Below are positions 9,328-18,923 of a stretch of 64,000 bases of DNA, in pieces. Below the pieces are notes generated by a model. That model saw only the letters and a list, made by a program, of their open reading frames with translations, was not told where the DNA came from and did no database searches. Made by a program: the position numbers and the translations under genes. The DNA is from Microbacterium sp. ProA8 (GTDB taxonomy: Bacteria > Actinomycetota > Actinomycetes > Actinomycetales > Microbacteriaceae). Where the stretch lies: contig NZ_CP157000.1 of the NCBI RefSeq assembly GCF_039905635.1, forward strand, positions 1,674,001 through 1,738,000. Reading direction: 5' to 3'. Numbering within the stretch: the first letter of the stretch is position 1; every line of letters begins with the position of its first letter.

Positions 9328-9999
<672 letters not shown>

Positions 10000-10070
10000 G
10001 CCCCCACACACTCCCGCACCGCGGGATACCGACTCCCGCCTGGGCGGGAAGTGAAACGAAGGAAGAAGAG

Positions 10071-10265
10071 ATGCCGAAGCAGAAGACCCACTCGGGCGCC
10101 AAGAAGCGCTTCAAGGTCACAGGCAGCGGGAAGCTCATGAAGCAGCAGGCGAACCTTCGCCACAACTTCGAGGGCAAGTCCAGCCGCCGCACCCGTCGCC
10201 TGTCGCAGGAGCAGGTCCTCGCGAAGGGCGACGCCAAGGTCGCCAAGAAGCTCCTCGGTATCTGA
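10071..10265 (+). CDS. rpmI: 50S ribosomal protein L35
   Basis: 64 aa, the standard length, very basic, with the L35 signature [17 protein letters not shown] and [21 protein letters not shown] precedes the ATG. It lies 71 nt behind infC and 30 nt ahead of rplT in the conserved infC-rpmI-rplT operon. Confidence 0.98.
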   Translation: MPKQKTHSGAKKRFKVTGSGKLMKQQANLRHNFEGKSSRRTRRLSQEQVLAKGDAKVAKKLLGI

Positions 10266-10295
10266 GCGCCGACGCAGGAATAGGAATCAATCGAA

Positions 10296-10679
10296 ATGGC
10301 TAGAGTCAAGCGGGCCGTCAACGCCCACAAGAAGCGTCGCGTCATCCTCGAGCGCGCCTCCGGTTACCGGGGCCAGCGCTCGCGTCTGTACCGCAAGGCG
10401 AAGGAGCAGGTCACCCACTCGCTCGTCTACGCGTACCGCGACCGTCGCAAGCGCAAGGGCGACTTCCGCCGTCTGTGGATCCAGCGCATCAACGCCGCTG
10501 CCCGTCAGAACGGCATCACGTACAACCGCTTCATCCAGGGCCTCGGCCTCGCGGGTGTGCAGGTCGACCGTCGCATGCTCGCCGAGCTCGCGGTGAACGA
10601 GCCCAAGACGTTCGCGTCGCTCGTCCAGACCGCCAAGAAGGCGCTGCCCGAGAACGTCAACGCTCCGAAGAGCGCCTGA
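10296..10679 (+). CDS. rplT: 50S ribosomal protein L20
   Basis: 127 aa, as usual. The N-terminal basic extension reads [15 protein letters not shown]. The globular domain contains [15 protein letters not shown] and [25 protein letters not shown]20 is an early 50S assembly protein that binds 23S rRNA and in many bacteria represses this operon. The gene is followed by a strong hairpin terminator. Confidence 0.98.
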   Translation: MARVKRAVNAHKKRRVILERASGYRGQRSRLYRKAKEQVTHSLVYAYRDRRKRKGDFRRLWIQRINAAARQNGITYNRFIQGLGLAGVQVDRRMLAELAVNEPKTFASLVQTAKKALPENVNAPKSA

Positions 10680-10700
10680 CCCGCGGCATCCGCTGTCTCG

Positions 10701-10735
10701 AAAGAGGCGCCCTCCTCACGGAGGGCGCCTCTTTT
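10701..10735 (+). terminator. Intrinsic terminator of the infC operon
   Basis: Perfect 14-bp stem (10701-10714 with 10721-10734), loop CTCACG, ending in TTTT. Located 21 nt behind the rplT stop. Confidence 0.92.
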
Positions 10736-10806
10736 CGTCTCGCCGGGGTGCCGGTTCGTGCAGAATGCGTGCCGGGGGACGGATGCCGCGACCCTAGACT
10801 GATGCC

Positions 10807-11607
10807 GTGCTCGAGAACCCTCGCTCTCCGCGTGTCCGCGCCGTCGCGAAGCTGACCAAGCGCAGCGCGCGGCAGGAGACCGGGCTCTTCCTCCTCGAAG
10901 GTCCGCAGGCCGCGCGCGAGGCGCTCGCGTACCGGCCCGACACCCTCGTGGAGCTGTTCGCGACGCCGTCGGCGCTCGAGAGGCATGCCGACGTGCGCGA
11001 TGCCGCGAAGGATGCCGGCCTCGAGGTCGTCTACACGACCGAGGCCGTGCTCGACGCGATGGCCGACACGGTGACGCCGCAGGGGATCGTCGCGGTGGCA
11101 CGGCAGTCGCCCACGTCGCTGCGCGACATCTTCGCGGCCGAGCCCCGGCTCGTCGCGATCTGCGAGGAGGTCCGCGACCCGGGCAACCTCGGCACCATCA
11201 TCCGCGCGGCCGACGCCGCGGGAGCGGACGCCGTCATCCTCACCGGTCGCACCGTCGACCCGTACAACCCGAAGGTGGTGCGCGCCACGACCGGTTCGCT
11301 CTTCCACGTTCCGGTCGCCGTCGGCGTCGACCTCGCCTCGGCCGTCGAGAAGGCCCGGGCCGCCGGCGTGCGCGTCATCGCCGCCGACGTCGGGGGAGGC
11401 GACTTCCTCGCCGCAAGAGACGTGCTCGCCGAGCCGACCGCCTGGCTCTTCGGCAACGAGGCCCGCGGTCTGGACGACGAGGCGCTGGCGCTCGTCGACC
11501 TCTCGCTGCGGCTGCCGATCTTCGGCGCCGCGGAATCGCTGAACCTGGCGACGGCCGCCAGCGTGTGCCTCTACGAGACCGCGTTCGCGCAGCGCGCCGC
11601 CGGCTGA
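10807..11607 (+). CDS. SpoU/TrmH-family RNA 2'-O-methyltransferase
   Basis: 266 aa SPOUT methyltransferase using S-adenosylmethionine. The N-terminal substrate-binding domain (about 1-100) starts [24 protein letters not shown]. The catalytic SPOUT domain shows motif 1 [15 protein letters not shown], motif 2 LFGNEARGL and motif 3 [17 protein letters not shown], which form the trefoil knot. The target (23S rRNA or tRNA) is not resolved. TAGACT (10795-10800) lies 6 nt before GTG 10807, indicating a leaderless transcript independent of the upstream ribosomal operon. Confidence 0.9.
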   Translation: MLENPRSPRVRAVAKLTKRSARQETGLFLLEGPQAAREALAYRPDTLVELFATPSALERHADVRDAAKDAGLEVVYTTEAVLDAMADTVTPQGIVAVARQSPTSLRDIFAAEPRLVAICEEVRDPGNLGTIIRAADAAGADAVILTGRTVDPYNPKVVRATTGSLFHVPVAVGVDLASAVEKARAAGVRVIAADVGGGDFLAARDVLAEPTAWLFGNEARGLDDEALALVDLSLRLPIFGAAESLNLATAASVCLYETAFAQRAAG

Positions 11608-11695
11608 GCGGCGCGCGTTCCGACCCTGTTACGGAACGGTAAAGGCTCGCGGGTCCACTGGCAGTGTGTCGCCGCTCGCCCCTAGGGTGAGGGAC

Positions 11696-12493
11696 ATGGC
11701 GACACCTGATGCCCCGGCGCCGGCGCCCCGGACTTCCAACATCTCGGTGCGACGAGGTGAGCCGCTCGTGGTCGTGGATCACGTCGACAAGCACTTCGGC
11801 GACCTGCACGTCCTGAAGGACATCAACACGGTGGTCAATCGCGGCGAAGTCGTCGTCGTCATCGGCCCCTCCGGATCCGGCAAGTCGACGCTCTGCCGTG
11901 CGATCAACCGACTCGAGACGATCGACTCGGGCAAGATCACGATCGACGGCCACCCGCTGCCGGAAGAGGGCAAGGCGCTCGCGCACCTGCGCGCCGATGT
12001 CGGCATGGTGTTCCAGTCCTTCAACCTCTTCGCGCACAAGACCGTGCTCGAGAACGTCACGCTCGGGCCGATCCGTGTACGAGGCATGAAGAAGAAGGAT
12101 GCCGACGACAAGGCGATGCAGCTGCTCGACCGCGTCGGCGTGGCCAACCAGGCCAAGAAGATGCCCAGCCAGCTCTCCGGCGGGCAGCAGCAGCGTGTCG
12201 CCATCGCGCGATCGCTCGCGATGACGCCCAAGCTGATCCTGATGGACGAGCCTACGAGCGCGCTCGACCCCGAAATGATCAACGAGGTGCTCGACGTGAT
12301 GATCGGTCTCGCGGCCGACGGCATGACCATGATCGTCGTCACGCACGAGATGGGCTTCGCCCGCAAGGCGGCCGACCGCGTCCTCTTCATGGCCGACGGC
12401 GCGATCGTCGAAGAGGCGACGCCCGAGGAGTTCTTCACGAATCCGCAGAGCGAGAGGGCGAAGGACTTCCTGTCCAAGATCCTCGAGCACTGA
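11696..12493 (+). CDS. Glutamate/polar amino-acid ABC transporter ATPase (GluA-like)
   Basis: 265 aa with a 20-residue Pro/Ala N-terminal extension. Walker [11 protein letters not shown]-loop [18 protein letters not shown], signature [13 protein letters not shown], Walker [14 protein letters not shown] and H-loop VVTHEMGFA. It belongs to the polar amino-acid uptake (GlnQ/GluA) class and energises import with the three genes downstream. TAGGGT (11683-11688) lies 7 nt before ATG 11696, indicating a leaderless mRNA. Glutamate as substrate is inferred from the GluABCD gene order. Confidence 0.93.
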   Translation: MATPDAPAPAPRTSNISVRRGEPLVVVDHVDKHFGDLHVLKDINTVVNRGEVVVVIGPSGSGKSTLCRAINRLETIDSGKITIDGHPLPEEGKALAHLRADVGMVFQSFNLFAHKTVLENVTLGPIRVRGMKKKDADDKAMQLLDRVGVANQAKKMPSQLSGGQQQRVAIARSLAMTPKLILMDEPTSALDPEMINEVLDVMIGLAADGMTMIVVTHEMGFARKAADRVLFMADGAIVEEATPEEFFTNPQSERAKDFLSKILEH

Positions 12494-12574
12494 TCCGCAC
12501 GTCCGGCCGTCGCAGCAATACGGCCGGGATCCGAGAGGCCGTCACGAGCGGTCCCCACAGCAAAGGACGAAAAC

Positions 12575-13444
12575 ATGAAGCGAATGCGACTTCCGCTGAT
12601 CGCGCTGGCAGCAGCCGGCGCGCTCGCGCTGTCGGCGTGCGCCACCGGTGGCACCCCGGGCGGCGAAGAGACGACGACCCCTGAGCCCGAGCCCACGTTC
12701 GAGGCCGGCACGACGATGGCAGAGCTCGCCGAGGCAGGCTCGATCACCATCGGCACCAAGTTCGACCAGCCGCTGTTCGGTCTGATGGGACCGTCGGGTG
12801 TGCCGGAGGGCTTCGACGTCGAGATCGGCAAGATCATCGCGTCCGAGCTCGGCATCGCCGAAGACGACATCGAGTGGAAGGAATCGGTCTCCGCCAACCG
12901 CGAGCCGTTCATCCAGAACGGCGAGGTCGACATCGTCATCGCGACGTACACCATCAACGACAAGCGCAAGGAGGTCGTCTCCTTCGCGGGCCCGTACTAC
13001 ATGGCCGGACAGTCGATCCTGGTGCTCGCGGACAACGAGGACATCGAGAGCGAAGACGACCTGGTCGGACAGCCGGTGTGCTCCGTGACGGGCTCCACGC
13101 CCGCTGCCAAGCTCGCCGAGCTCGGCGCGGAGCCGGTGCTGACCGACACGTACTCGAACTGCCTCGAGCCGCTGCGCAACGGGCAGGTCGTCGCCGTCTC
13201 GACCGACAACGTCATCCTCGCCGGCCTGGCCGCGCAGAACGAGGGCGAGTTCAAGGTCGTCGGAGAGCCCTTCACCGAGGAGCCCTACGGCATCGGACTG
13301 GCGCTCGAAGACACCGAGTTCCGCGACTGGATCAACGACGTGCTGGAAGAGGCGTACGAGGACGGCCGCTACGAAGAGGCATGGAACTCGACGGCCGGCA
13401 CAGTGCTGCCCTTCGTCGACCCGCCGACGCCCGATCGCTACTGA
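12575..13444 (+). CDS. Amino-acid ABC transporter substrate-binding lipoprotein (GluB-like)
   Basis: 289 aa. A signal peptide with lipobox LSAC places the acylated Cys at about residue 21. A Pro/Glu/Thr linker follows, then a family 3 solute-binding domain: ITIGTKFDQPLFGL, GFDVEIGKIIA, VDIVIATYTINDKRKEVVSFAGPYY and EPYGIGLALED. It captures the amino acid outside the membrane and delivers it to the GluC/GluD pair. AAAGGA lies about 5 nt before the ATG. Confidence 0.93.
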   Translation: MKRMRLPLIALAAAGALALSACATGGTPGGEETTTPEPEPTFEAGTTMAELAEAGSITIGTKFDQPLFGLMGPSGVPEGFDVEIGKIIASELGIAEDDIEWKESVSANREPFIQNGEVDIVIATYTINDKRKEVVSFAGPYYMAGQSILVLADNEDIESEDDLVGQPVCSVTGSTPAAKLAELGAEPVLTDTYSNCLEPLRNGQVVAVSTDNVILAGLAAQNEGEFKVVGEPFTEEPYGIGLALEDTEFRDWINDVLEEAYEDGRYEEAWNSTAGTVLPFVDPPTPDRY

Positions 13445-13452
13445 CGATCATC

Positions 13453-13489
13453 GCCGACCCGGTCCGTCCACGAGGCGGACCGGGTCGGC
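13453..13489 (+). terminator. Intercistronic stem-loop between gluB- and gluC-like genes
   Basis: Perfect 14-bp GC stem (13453-13466 with 13476-13489), 9-nt loop, no T tract. Such hairpins behind binding-protein genes often stabilise the upstream message or partly terminate, so that binding protein exceeds permease. Confidence 0.65.
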
Positions 13490-13525
13490 GTCAGCCCCCG
13501 TACCACGAGCAAGGAAGGAGAGCCC

Positions 13526-14173
13526 ATGGAGCAGCTCTGGTCGCTGATGCCGACGTTCCTCGAAGGCTTCCGCGTGACGCTCATCCTCCTGCTGGTGTCG
13601 GGAGTGAGCGCGCTGGTGCTCGGCACCGTCATCGCTGCGATGCGGATCTCACCCGTCGGCGCGCTGCGCGGGTTCGCCGCGTTCTGGACCGAGATCGCGC
13701 GGAACACCCCGCTCACCCTGGTGTTCTTCTTCACCGCATTCGTGATGCCGATGCTCGGTCTTCGTGCTCCGTACCTCCTTCTGGCATTCGTCGCACTGAC
13801 CTACTACACCTCCCCGTTCGTGGCCGAAGCCCTCCGCTCGGGCATCAACGGGGTACCACTGGGTCAGGCCGAGGCTGCGCGCAGCATCGGCCTCGCGTTC
13901 GGGCAGACGGTCTCACTGGTCGTGCTTCCACAGGCTTTCCGGATGACGATCCCGCCGCTCATCAACGTCTTCATCGCCCTCACGAAGAACACGTCCGTCG
14001 CCGGCGGCTTCTTCGTCGTCGAGCTCTTCGCCACCACGCGGCAGCTGGCGAACGACAACGGCAACATCGTGATCCCGATCCTCCTCACCGCCGCCGCCTT
14101 GTACCTCGTCATCACCATCCCCCTCGGCTTCCTGGCCGGCCGACTCGAGAAGCGCTGGGTGGTGAAGCGATGA
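13526..14173 (+). CDS. Amino-acid ABC transporter permease (GluC-like)
   Basis: 215 aa HisM-type inner-membrane permease with about five TM segments. The EAA-type loop reads VPLGQAEAARSIGLAFGQTVSLVVLPQAFR, which docks the ATPase. GGAAGGAGAG precedes the ATG. Its last codons overlap the next permease start (ATGA). It forms a heterodimeric channel with the downstream gene product. Confidence 0.93.
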   Translation: MEQLWSLMPTFLEGFRVTLILLLVSGVSALVLGTVIAAMRISPVGALRGFAAFWTEIARNTPLTLVFFFTAFVMPMLGLRAPYLLLAFVALTYYTSPFVAEALRSGINGVPLGQAEAARSIGLAFGQTVSLVVLPQAFRMTIPPLINVFIALTKNTSVAGGFFVVELFATTRQLANDNGNIVIPILLTAAALYLVITIPLGFLAGRLEKRWVVKR

Positions 14174-15114
14174 GCACGTCCGTCCTGTTCGACGCGCCGG
14201 GGCCGCGCGCGCGCCGGTTCTCACTGATCCTCTCGCTGGTCTCGCTGGTGCTCATCGCGGCACTGGCCGTGTGGGTCTTCATGCTGCTGGCCGCCCCGAG
14301 GGAGTCGGGAGGCATCACGCTTCCCGGCATGTTCGACGCGAGCCGGTGGGACATCTTCGCCGATCCCGAGGTCTGGGCCTCGATCGGCCGCGGCGTGATC
14401 GCCACACTCCAGGCGGCGGCTGTCGCGGCTGTCGGCGCGATCATCCTCGGCATCCTCTTCTCGCTGCTGAGAAGCTCGGCCATCGGCTGGGTACGCGTAC
14501 CGACGGCGTGGCTCATCGAGTTCCTGCGCGGCATGCCCGTGCTGCTGATGATGCTGTTCATCCTGCTCGTCGCTTCCACGGGTGCCTTCTGGGCCGTCGT
14601 CATCGCGCTCATCCTCTACAACGGCACGCTCATCGGTGAGATCCTGCGCGCCGGCCTGGTCGCCCTCCCGCGCGGTCAGCGCGAGGCGGCGCTGAGCGTG
14701 GGAATGCGCGAGTTCCAGTCGAAGATGCTCGTGGAGTTCCCGCAGGCATTCCGGCAGATGCTGCCGATCATCGTCGCCCAGTTGGTCGTCCTGCTGAAGG
14801 ACACCTCGCTCGGCTACATCGTGGGCTACAACGAGATCATCCGTAACAACATGAACAACCTGCTGAGCTTCTTCGGCAACCGGTACATGTTCTCGATGTT
14901 CGTCGTGACGCTCGCGATCTACCTCGTCATCAACCTCTCGCTCTCGTGGTTCGCGCGCTGGCTGGCGCGGCGGACCGCAAGCGGGACCGGCAAAGCGCGT
15001 CGCGGCAAGGCGATCGATCCGATGAACCCCGCTGCGCTCCTCGAGGTGGAGGCGAAAGCGGACCTCATGGCGGCGAACAAGGGACTCGGCCGGCACGACG
15101 GCACCGCGGTATAG
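14170..15114 (+). CDS. Amino-acid ABC transporter permease (GluD-like)
   Basis: 314 aa. An N-terminal TM (about 18-42) precedes the HisM-type permease core, and the EAA loop reads LPRGQREAALSVGMREFQSKMLVEFPQAFRQ. The charged C-terminal tail of about 50 residues (GKARRGKAID...) is longer than in GluC and cytoplasmic. Translation is coupled to gluC by a 4-bp overlap. Confidence 0.92.
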   Translation: MSTSVLFDAPGPRARRFSLILSLVSLVLIAALAVWVFMLLAAPRESGGITLPGMFDASRWDIFADPEVWASIGRGVIATLQAAAVAAVGAIILGILFSLLRSSAIGWVRVPTAWLIEFLRGMPVLLMMLFILLVASTGAFWAVVIALILYNGTLIGEILRAGLVALPRGQREAALSVGMREFQSKMLVEFPQAFRQMLPIIVAQLVVLLKDTSLGYIVGYNEIIRNNMNNLLSFFGNRYMFSMFVVTLAIYLVINLSLSWFARWLARRTASGTGKARRGKAIDPMNPAALLEVEAKADLMAANKGLGRHDGTAV

Positions 15115-15158
15115 CGTCGGGCCGGGGCACTGCGCCGCCGTCGGTAGACTCGACTCTC

Positions 15159-16208
15159 GTGTCAGACGCTCCCGAGAACACCGAGATCACGCCCGAGGCG
15201 GTGAACGCCGCCGTCGACGCCGCCCTCGCCGCGATCGCCGGCTCGGCCGACACCGCGGCGTTGAAGGCCGCACGGTCCGCGCACGCCGCCGAGGGCTCGC
15301 CGCTGGCGAAGCTCAACGCGCGCCTGCGCGACGTGCCGAACGACAAGAAGGCCGAGTTCGGCAAGCTCGTCGGGCAGGCCCGCGGCCGGGTGAACCAGGC
15401 GTTCGCAGCACGCGAAGCGGAGCTCGCCGCGGCGGAGACCGCCGCTCAGCTCGAGGCAGAGCGCGTGGACATCACCGCCTTGGCCGCCCGCGCGCGCGTC
15501 GGGGCGCGGCATCCGATCTCCCTGCTCCAGGAGCAGATCGCCGACATCTTCGTAGGCATGGGCTGGGAGATCGCGGAGGGCCCCGAGCTCGAGCACGAGT
15601 GGTTCAACTTCGACGCGCTGAACTTCGACGTCGACCACCCGGCGCGTCAGATGCAGGACACGTTCTTCGTCGACCCGGTGGAGCGCCACCTCGTCATGCG
15701 CACGCACACGAGCCCTGTCCAGGTGCGCTCGATGCTCGAGCGCGACCTGCCGCTCTATGTGCTGTGCCCCGGTCGCGTCTACCGCACCGACGAGTACGAC
15801 GCGACGCACCTGCCGGTATTCACCCAGTTCGAGGGCATCGTCGTCGACAAGGGCATCACCATGGCGAACCTCAAGGGCACGCTCGACCACGCCGCCAAGG
15901 TGCTGTTCGGCCCCGAGGCGAAGACGCGGTTCCGGGCGAACTTCTTCCCCTTCACCGAGCCGTCCGCCGAGCTCGACCTCTGGCACCCCACGTTCAAGGG
16001 CGGCGCCCGGTGGATCGAGTGGGGCGGTTGCGGCATGATCAACCCGAACGTGCTCCGCGCCGCCGGGATCGACCCTGAGGAGTACTCGGGCTTCGCATTC
16101 GGCATGGGCGTCGAGCGGACGCTCATGTTCCGCAGCGATGTCCAGGACATGCGCGACATGGCCGAGGGCGATGTCCGCTTCAGCGAGCAGTTCGGAATGG
16201 TGGTCTGA
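15159..16208 (+). CDS. pheS: Phenylalanyl-tRNA synthetase alpha subunit
   Basis: 349 aa class II synthetase subunit. The N-terminal coiled coil (about 1-100) contacts tRNA. The catalytic core shows PARQMQDTFFVD, motif 2 RVYRTDEYDATHLPVFTQFEG, AELDLWHP and motif 3 GFAFGMGVERTLM. TAGACT (15145-15150) lies 8 nt before GTG 15159, suggesting a leaderless mRNA with no attenuator leader. It overlaps pheT (TGATG). Confidence 0.97.
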   Translation: MSDAPENTEITPEAVNAAVDAALAAIAGSADTAALKAARSAHAAEGSPLAKLNARLRDVPNDKKAEFGKLVGQARGRVNQAFAAREAELAAAETAAQLEAERVDITALAARARVGARHPISLLQEQIADIFVGMGWEIAEGPELEHEWFNFDALNFDVDHPARQMQDTFFVDPVERHLVMRTHTSPVQVRSMLERDLPLYVLCPGRVYRTDEYDATHLPVFTQFEGIVVDKGITMANLKGTLDHAAKVLFGPEAKTRFRANFFPFTEPSAELDLWHPTFKGGARWIEWGGCGMINPNVLRAAGIDPEEYSGFAFGMGVERTLMFRSDVQDMRDMAEGDVRFSEQFGMVV

Positions 16209-18763
16209 TGCGCGTCCCGCTCTCATGGTTGCGTGAGTACGTCGACGTTCCGGCGGATGCCTCGCCCGAGGACGTCCTCGCGGCGCTCGTGCGCGTCGGC
16301 TTCGAAGAGGAGGACGTCCACCGCTTCGAGCTGCAGGGTCCCATCGTCGTCGGCGAGGTGCTCGAGTTCGTCGAGGAGCCGCAGTCCAACGGCAAGACGA
16401 TCCGCTGGTGCCAGGTGCGCGTCGCGCCTGAGGGCGAGACGGCGGCCGACGGCGGCGACGCCGTGCACGGCATCGTCTGCGGCGCCCGCAACTTCTTCGC
16501 CGGCGACAAGGTCGTGGTGACGCTTCCGGGCGCCGTGCTTCCGGGACCGTTCCCGATCGCCGCGCGCAAGACGTACGGTCACGTGTCGGACGGCATGATC
16601 GCCTCCGCCCGCGAGCTTGGGCTGGGGGAGGAGCACAACGGCATCCTGCGCCTCGTCGAGCTCGGCATCGACGCGCCCGTCGGCACCGACGCGATCTCGC
16701 TGCTGGGCCTCGACGATGTCGCCGTCGAGATCAACGTCACCCCCGACCGCGGCTATGCGCTGTCGATCCGCGGTGTCGCCCGCGAGTACTCGCACTCGAC
16801 GGGCGCGGCGTTCCGCGACCCCGCGGAGCGACCGTGGGACGAGGTCGCGCCGGGGCAGGGCTTCACCGTCACCGCGGAGGACCTCGCCCCGATCCGCGGT
16901 CGTGCGGGCGTCACCGAGTTCGTGGCGCGCGTCGTGCGCGACGTCGACCCGACGAAGCCCACGCCGGCATGGATGATCGCGCGCCTGTCGCTCGCGGGCA
17001 TCCGTTCGCTCGGCATCCTGATCGACATCACCAACTACGTGATGCTCGAGCTCGGCCAGCCCATCCACGGCTACGACCTCGACAAGCTGCAGGGCGGGAT
17101 CACGGTGCGCCGCGCCACTGCCGGCGAGAAGCTCGAGACGCTCGACGGCAAGGTGCGCACGCTCCACCCCGAAGACCTGCTGATCACGGACGATTCCGGG
17201 CCGATCGGTCTGGCCGGTGTCATGGGCGGCGGCGCCACCGAGATGGGCGACGCGACGCGCAACGTGCTCATCGAGGCTGCGACGTTCGACACCGTGTCGA
17301 TCGCCCGCACGGCTCGTCGGCACAAGCTGCCCAGCGAGGCCTCCCGTCGCTTCGAACGCGGCGTCGACCCCCTCGTGCCCTTCGTCGCCGCGCGCCGCGT
17401 GGCCGACCTGATGGAGGAATACGCCGGCGGCACGAGCGACGACGCCTACGGCGCCGCGCTCTTCGCCGAGGTGTTCATGCCCGGCATCGAGCTTCCGCCG
17501 CTTTTCGTCCAGCACCTCATCGGCGTCGACTACACGCCCGGGCAGATCGAGGCGGCGCTGCGCCTCATCGGCTGCGAGGTCGTGCCCAACGAGGATGACG
17601 CCGCCGGCTGGCAGGTCATCCCGCCGTCGTGGCGCCCCGACCTCACCGACAAGTGGACGCTCGCCGAGGAGGTCGCCCGCATCGAGGGCTACGACCGCAT
17701 CCCGTCGGTGCTGCCGCTGCCGCCGTCGGGTCGCGGCCTGACCCCCGCCCAGCAGGGACGGAGCCGGGTGGCCAACGCGCTCGCCGCCGCCGGCTACGTC
17801 GAGACGCCGTCCTTCGGATTCACCACTGAGGAGCAGAACGACCTGCACGGCTCGCCTTCCGGCGCGCACGTGCCCAGCATCAAGCTCGCCAACCCGCTCG
17901 ACGGTCAGTCGCCGTTCCTGCGCCGCTCGCTCGTGCCGGGGCTGCTGCAGGTCGCGCACCGCAACGTGTCGCGCGGGCTGACCGATCTCTCGCTATTCGA
18001 AACCGGCGTCGTGTTCCTCCCCGAACCCGGCGTGCAGTACGGCACGCCGCACGTCCCGCCGTTGGCGGTGCGGCCGGATGCCGCCAGCCTCGCCGAACTC
18101 GACGCATCGATCCCGCCGCAGCGCCGGCACATCGCGGTGCTGCTCACCGGCAACCTCGTGGCCAAGCAGCCCGGCGTCGCGCCGGTGACCGCCGGCCTCG
18201 GCGACGCGCTCGACGCCGTCCGGACCATCGCCGCCGCCGCGGGCGTCACGATCGACGTCGTGCAGGGCGAGCGAGCGGCGCTGCACCCCGGCCGCACCGG
18301 CGTGCTGTCGGTCGCCGCGACCACCTCGTCGGCCCCCGTCGAGGTGGGCTACGTCGGCGAGCTGCTGCCGGCGGTGGCCGAGGCATCCGATCTTCCCGGT
18401 CGTGTGATCGTCGCCGAACTCGATCTCGATCTCGTGCTGTCGCTGGCGGGTGAGAAGGTCGTCGCCGCGTCGCTGTCGGGCTTCCCCGCCGCGACCCAGG
18501 ACGTGTCGCTCGTGCTGCAGGCCGACGTGCCGGCCGCCGAGGTGCAGGCGGCGCTCGCCGAGGGCGCGGGGGACCTGCTGGAGTCCGTGCGGCTGGTGGA
18601 CGACTACCGCGGCCCGGGAGTGCCCGAGGGGCAGAAGAGCCTGACGTTCGCGCTGCGCTTCCGCGCCGTGGACCGCACCCTCACGGCCGCCGAGGCGACC
18701 GAGGCCAAGCTGGCCGGCGTCGCCGTGGCATCCGAGCGCTTCGGAGCGACGCTGCGCGAGTAA
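16208..18763 (+). CDS. pheT: Phenylalanyl-tRNA synthetase beta subunit
   Basis: 851 aa. B1 domain MRVPLSWLREYVDVP, EMAP/OB-type tRNA-binding fold (about 38-160, VCGARNFFAGDKVVVTLPGAVLP), B3/B4 editing domain (about 210-410, SEASRRFERGVDPL), B5 DNA-binding-like domain, inactive synthetase-like B6/B7 and a C-terminal FDX-ACB domain (SGFPAATQDVSLVL...LTFALRFR). It charges tRNA-Phe as an alpha2beta2 enzyme and clears Tyr-tRNA-Phe. It starts on the pheS stop codon. Confidence 0.97.
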   Translation: MRVPLSWLREYVDVPADASPEDVLAALVRVGFEEEDVHRFELQGPIVVGEVLEFVEEPQSNGKTIRWCQVRVAPEGETAADGGDAVHGIVCGARNFFAGDKVVVTLPGAVLPGPFPIAARKTYGHVSDGMIASARELGLGEEHNGILRLVELGIDAPVGTDAISLLGLDDVAVEINVTPDRGYALSIRGVAREYSHSTGAAFRDPAERPWDEVAPGQGFTVTAEDLAPIRGRAGVTEFVARVVRDVDPTKPTPAWMIARLSLAGIRSLGILIDITNYVMLELGQPIHGYDLDKLQGGITVRRATAGEKLETLDGKVRTLHPEDLLITDDSGPIGLAGVMGGGATEMGDATRNVLIEAATFDTVSIARTARRHKLPSEASRRFERGVDPLVPFVAARRVADLMEEYAGGTSDDAYGAALFAEVFMPGIELPPLFVQHLIGVDYTPGQIEAALRLIGCEVVPNEDDAAGWQVIPPSWRPDLTDKWTLAEEVARIEGYDRIPSVLPLPPSGRGLTPAQQGRSRVANALAAAGYVETPSFGFTTEEQNDLHGSPSGAHVPSIKLANPLDGQSPFLRRSLVPGLLQVAHRNVSRGLTDLSLFETGVVFLPEPGVQYGTPHVPPLAVRPDAASLAELDASIPPQRRHIAVLLTGNLVAKQPGVAPVTAGLGDALDAVRTIAAAAGVTIDVVQGERAALHPGRTGVLSVAATTSSAPVEVGYVGELLPAVAEASDLPGRVIVAELDLDLVLSLAGEKVVAASLSGFPAATQDVSLVLQADVPAAEVQAALAEGAGDLLESVRLVDDYRGPGVPEGQKSLTFALRFRAVDRTLTAAEATEAKLAGVAVASERFGATLRE

Positions 18764-18790
18764 GCGCCCCGCCGTCCGCACAGATCGGTC

Positions 18791-18867
18791 GAGAGCCCGT
18801 GTTCTCACCGAACGCCCACGTTCTGAACCGAGGACGACGTGGGCTTTCGGTGGAAGCTCGGGCTCTC
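18791..18867. repeat. 77-bp imperfect palindrome behind pheT
   Basis: The outer 9-bp arms GAGAGCCCG/CGGGCTCTC (18791-18799, 18859-18867) enclose a 6-nt internal loop. A near-perfect 16-bp stem follows (18806-18821 with 18837-18852) with a 15-nt apical loop. It lies between the convergent pheT and MocR genes, so it may act as a bidirectional terminator. It lacks T tracts and resembles a REP or MITE remnant. Confidence 0.7.
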
Positions 18868-18923
18868 ACCGTTCCGGATGAAGATGTCGCCAGCAGACCG
18901 TCACCCAGCGATCGGTCCGGAAG

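Noticed and set aside
11619..11643. GlnR/AmtR-like site (GTTAC-N6-GTAAA, TTCCG-N9-CGGAA) upstream of the gluA-like gene
   Set aside because: Only part of the GlnR consensus matches and the second half-site is poor; too weak to call without a genome-wide motif model.
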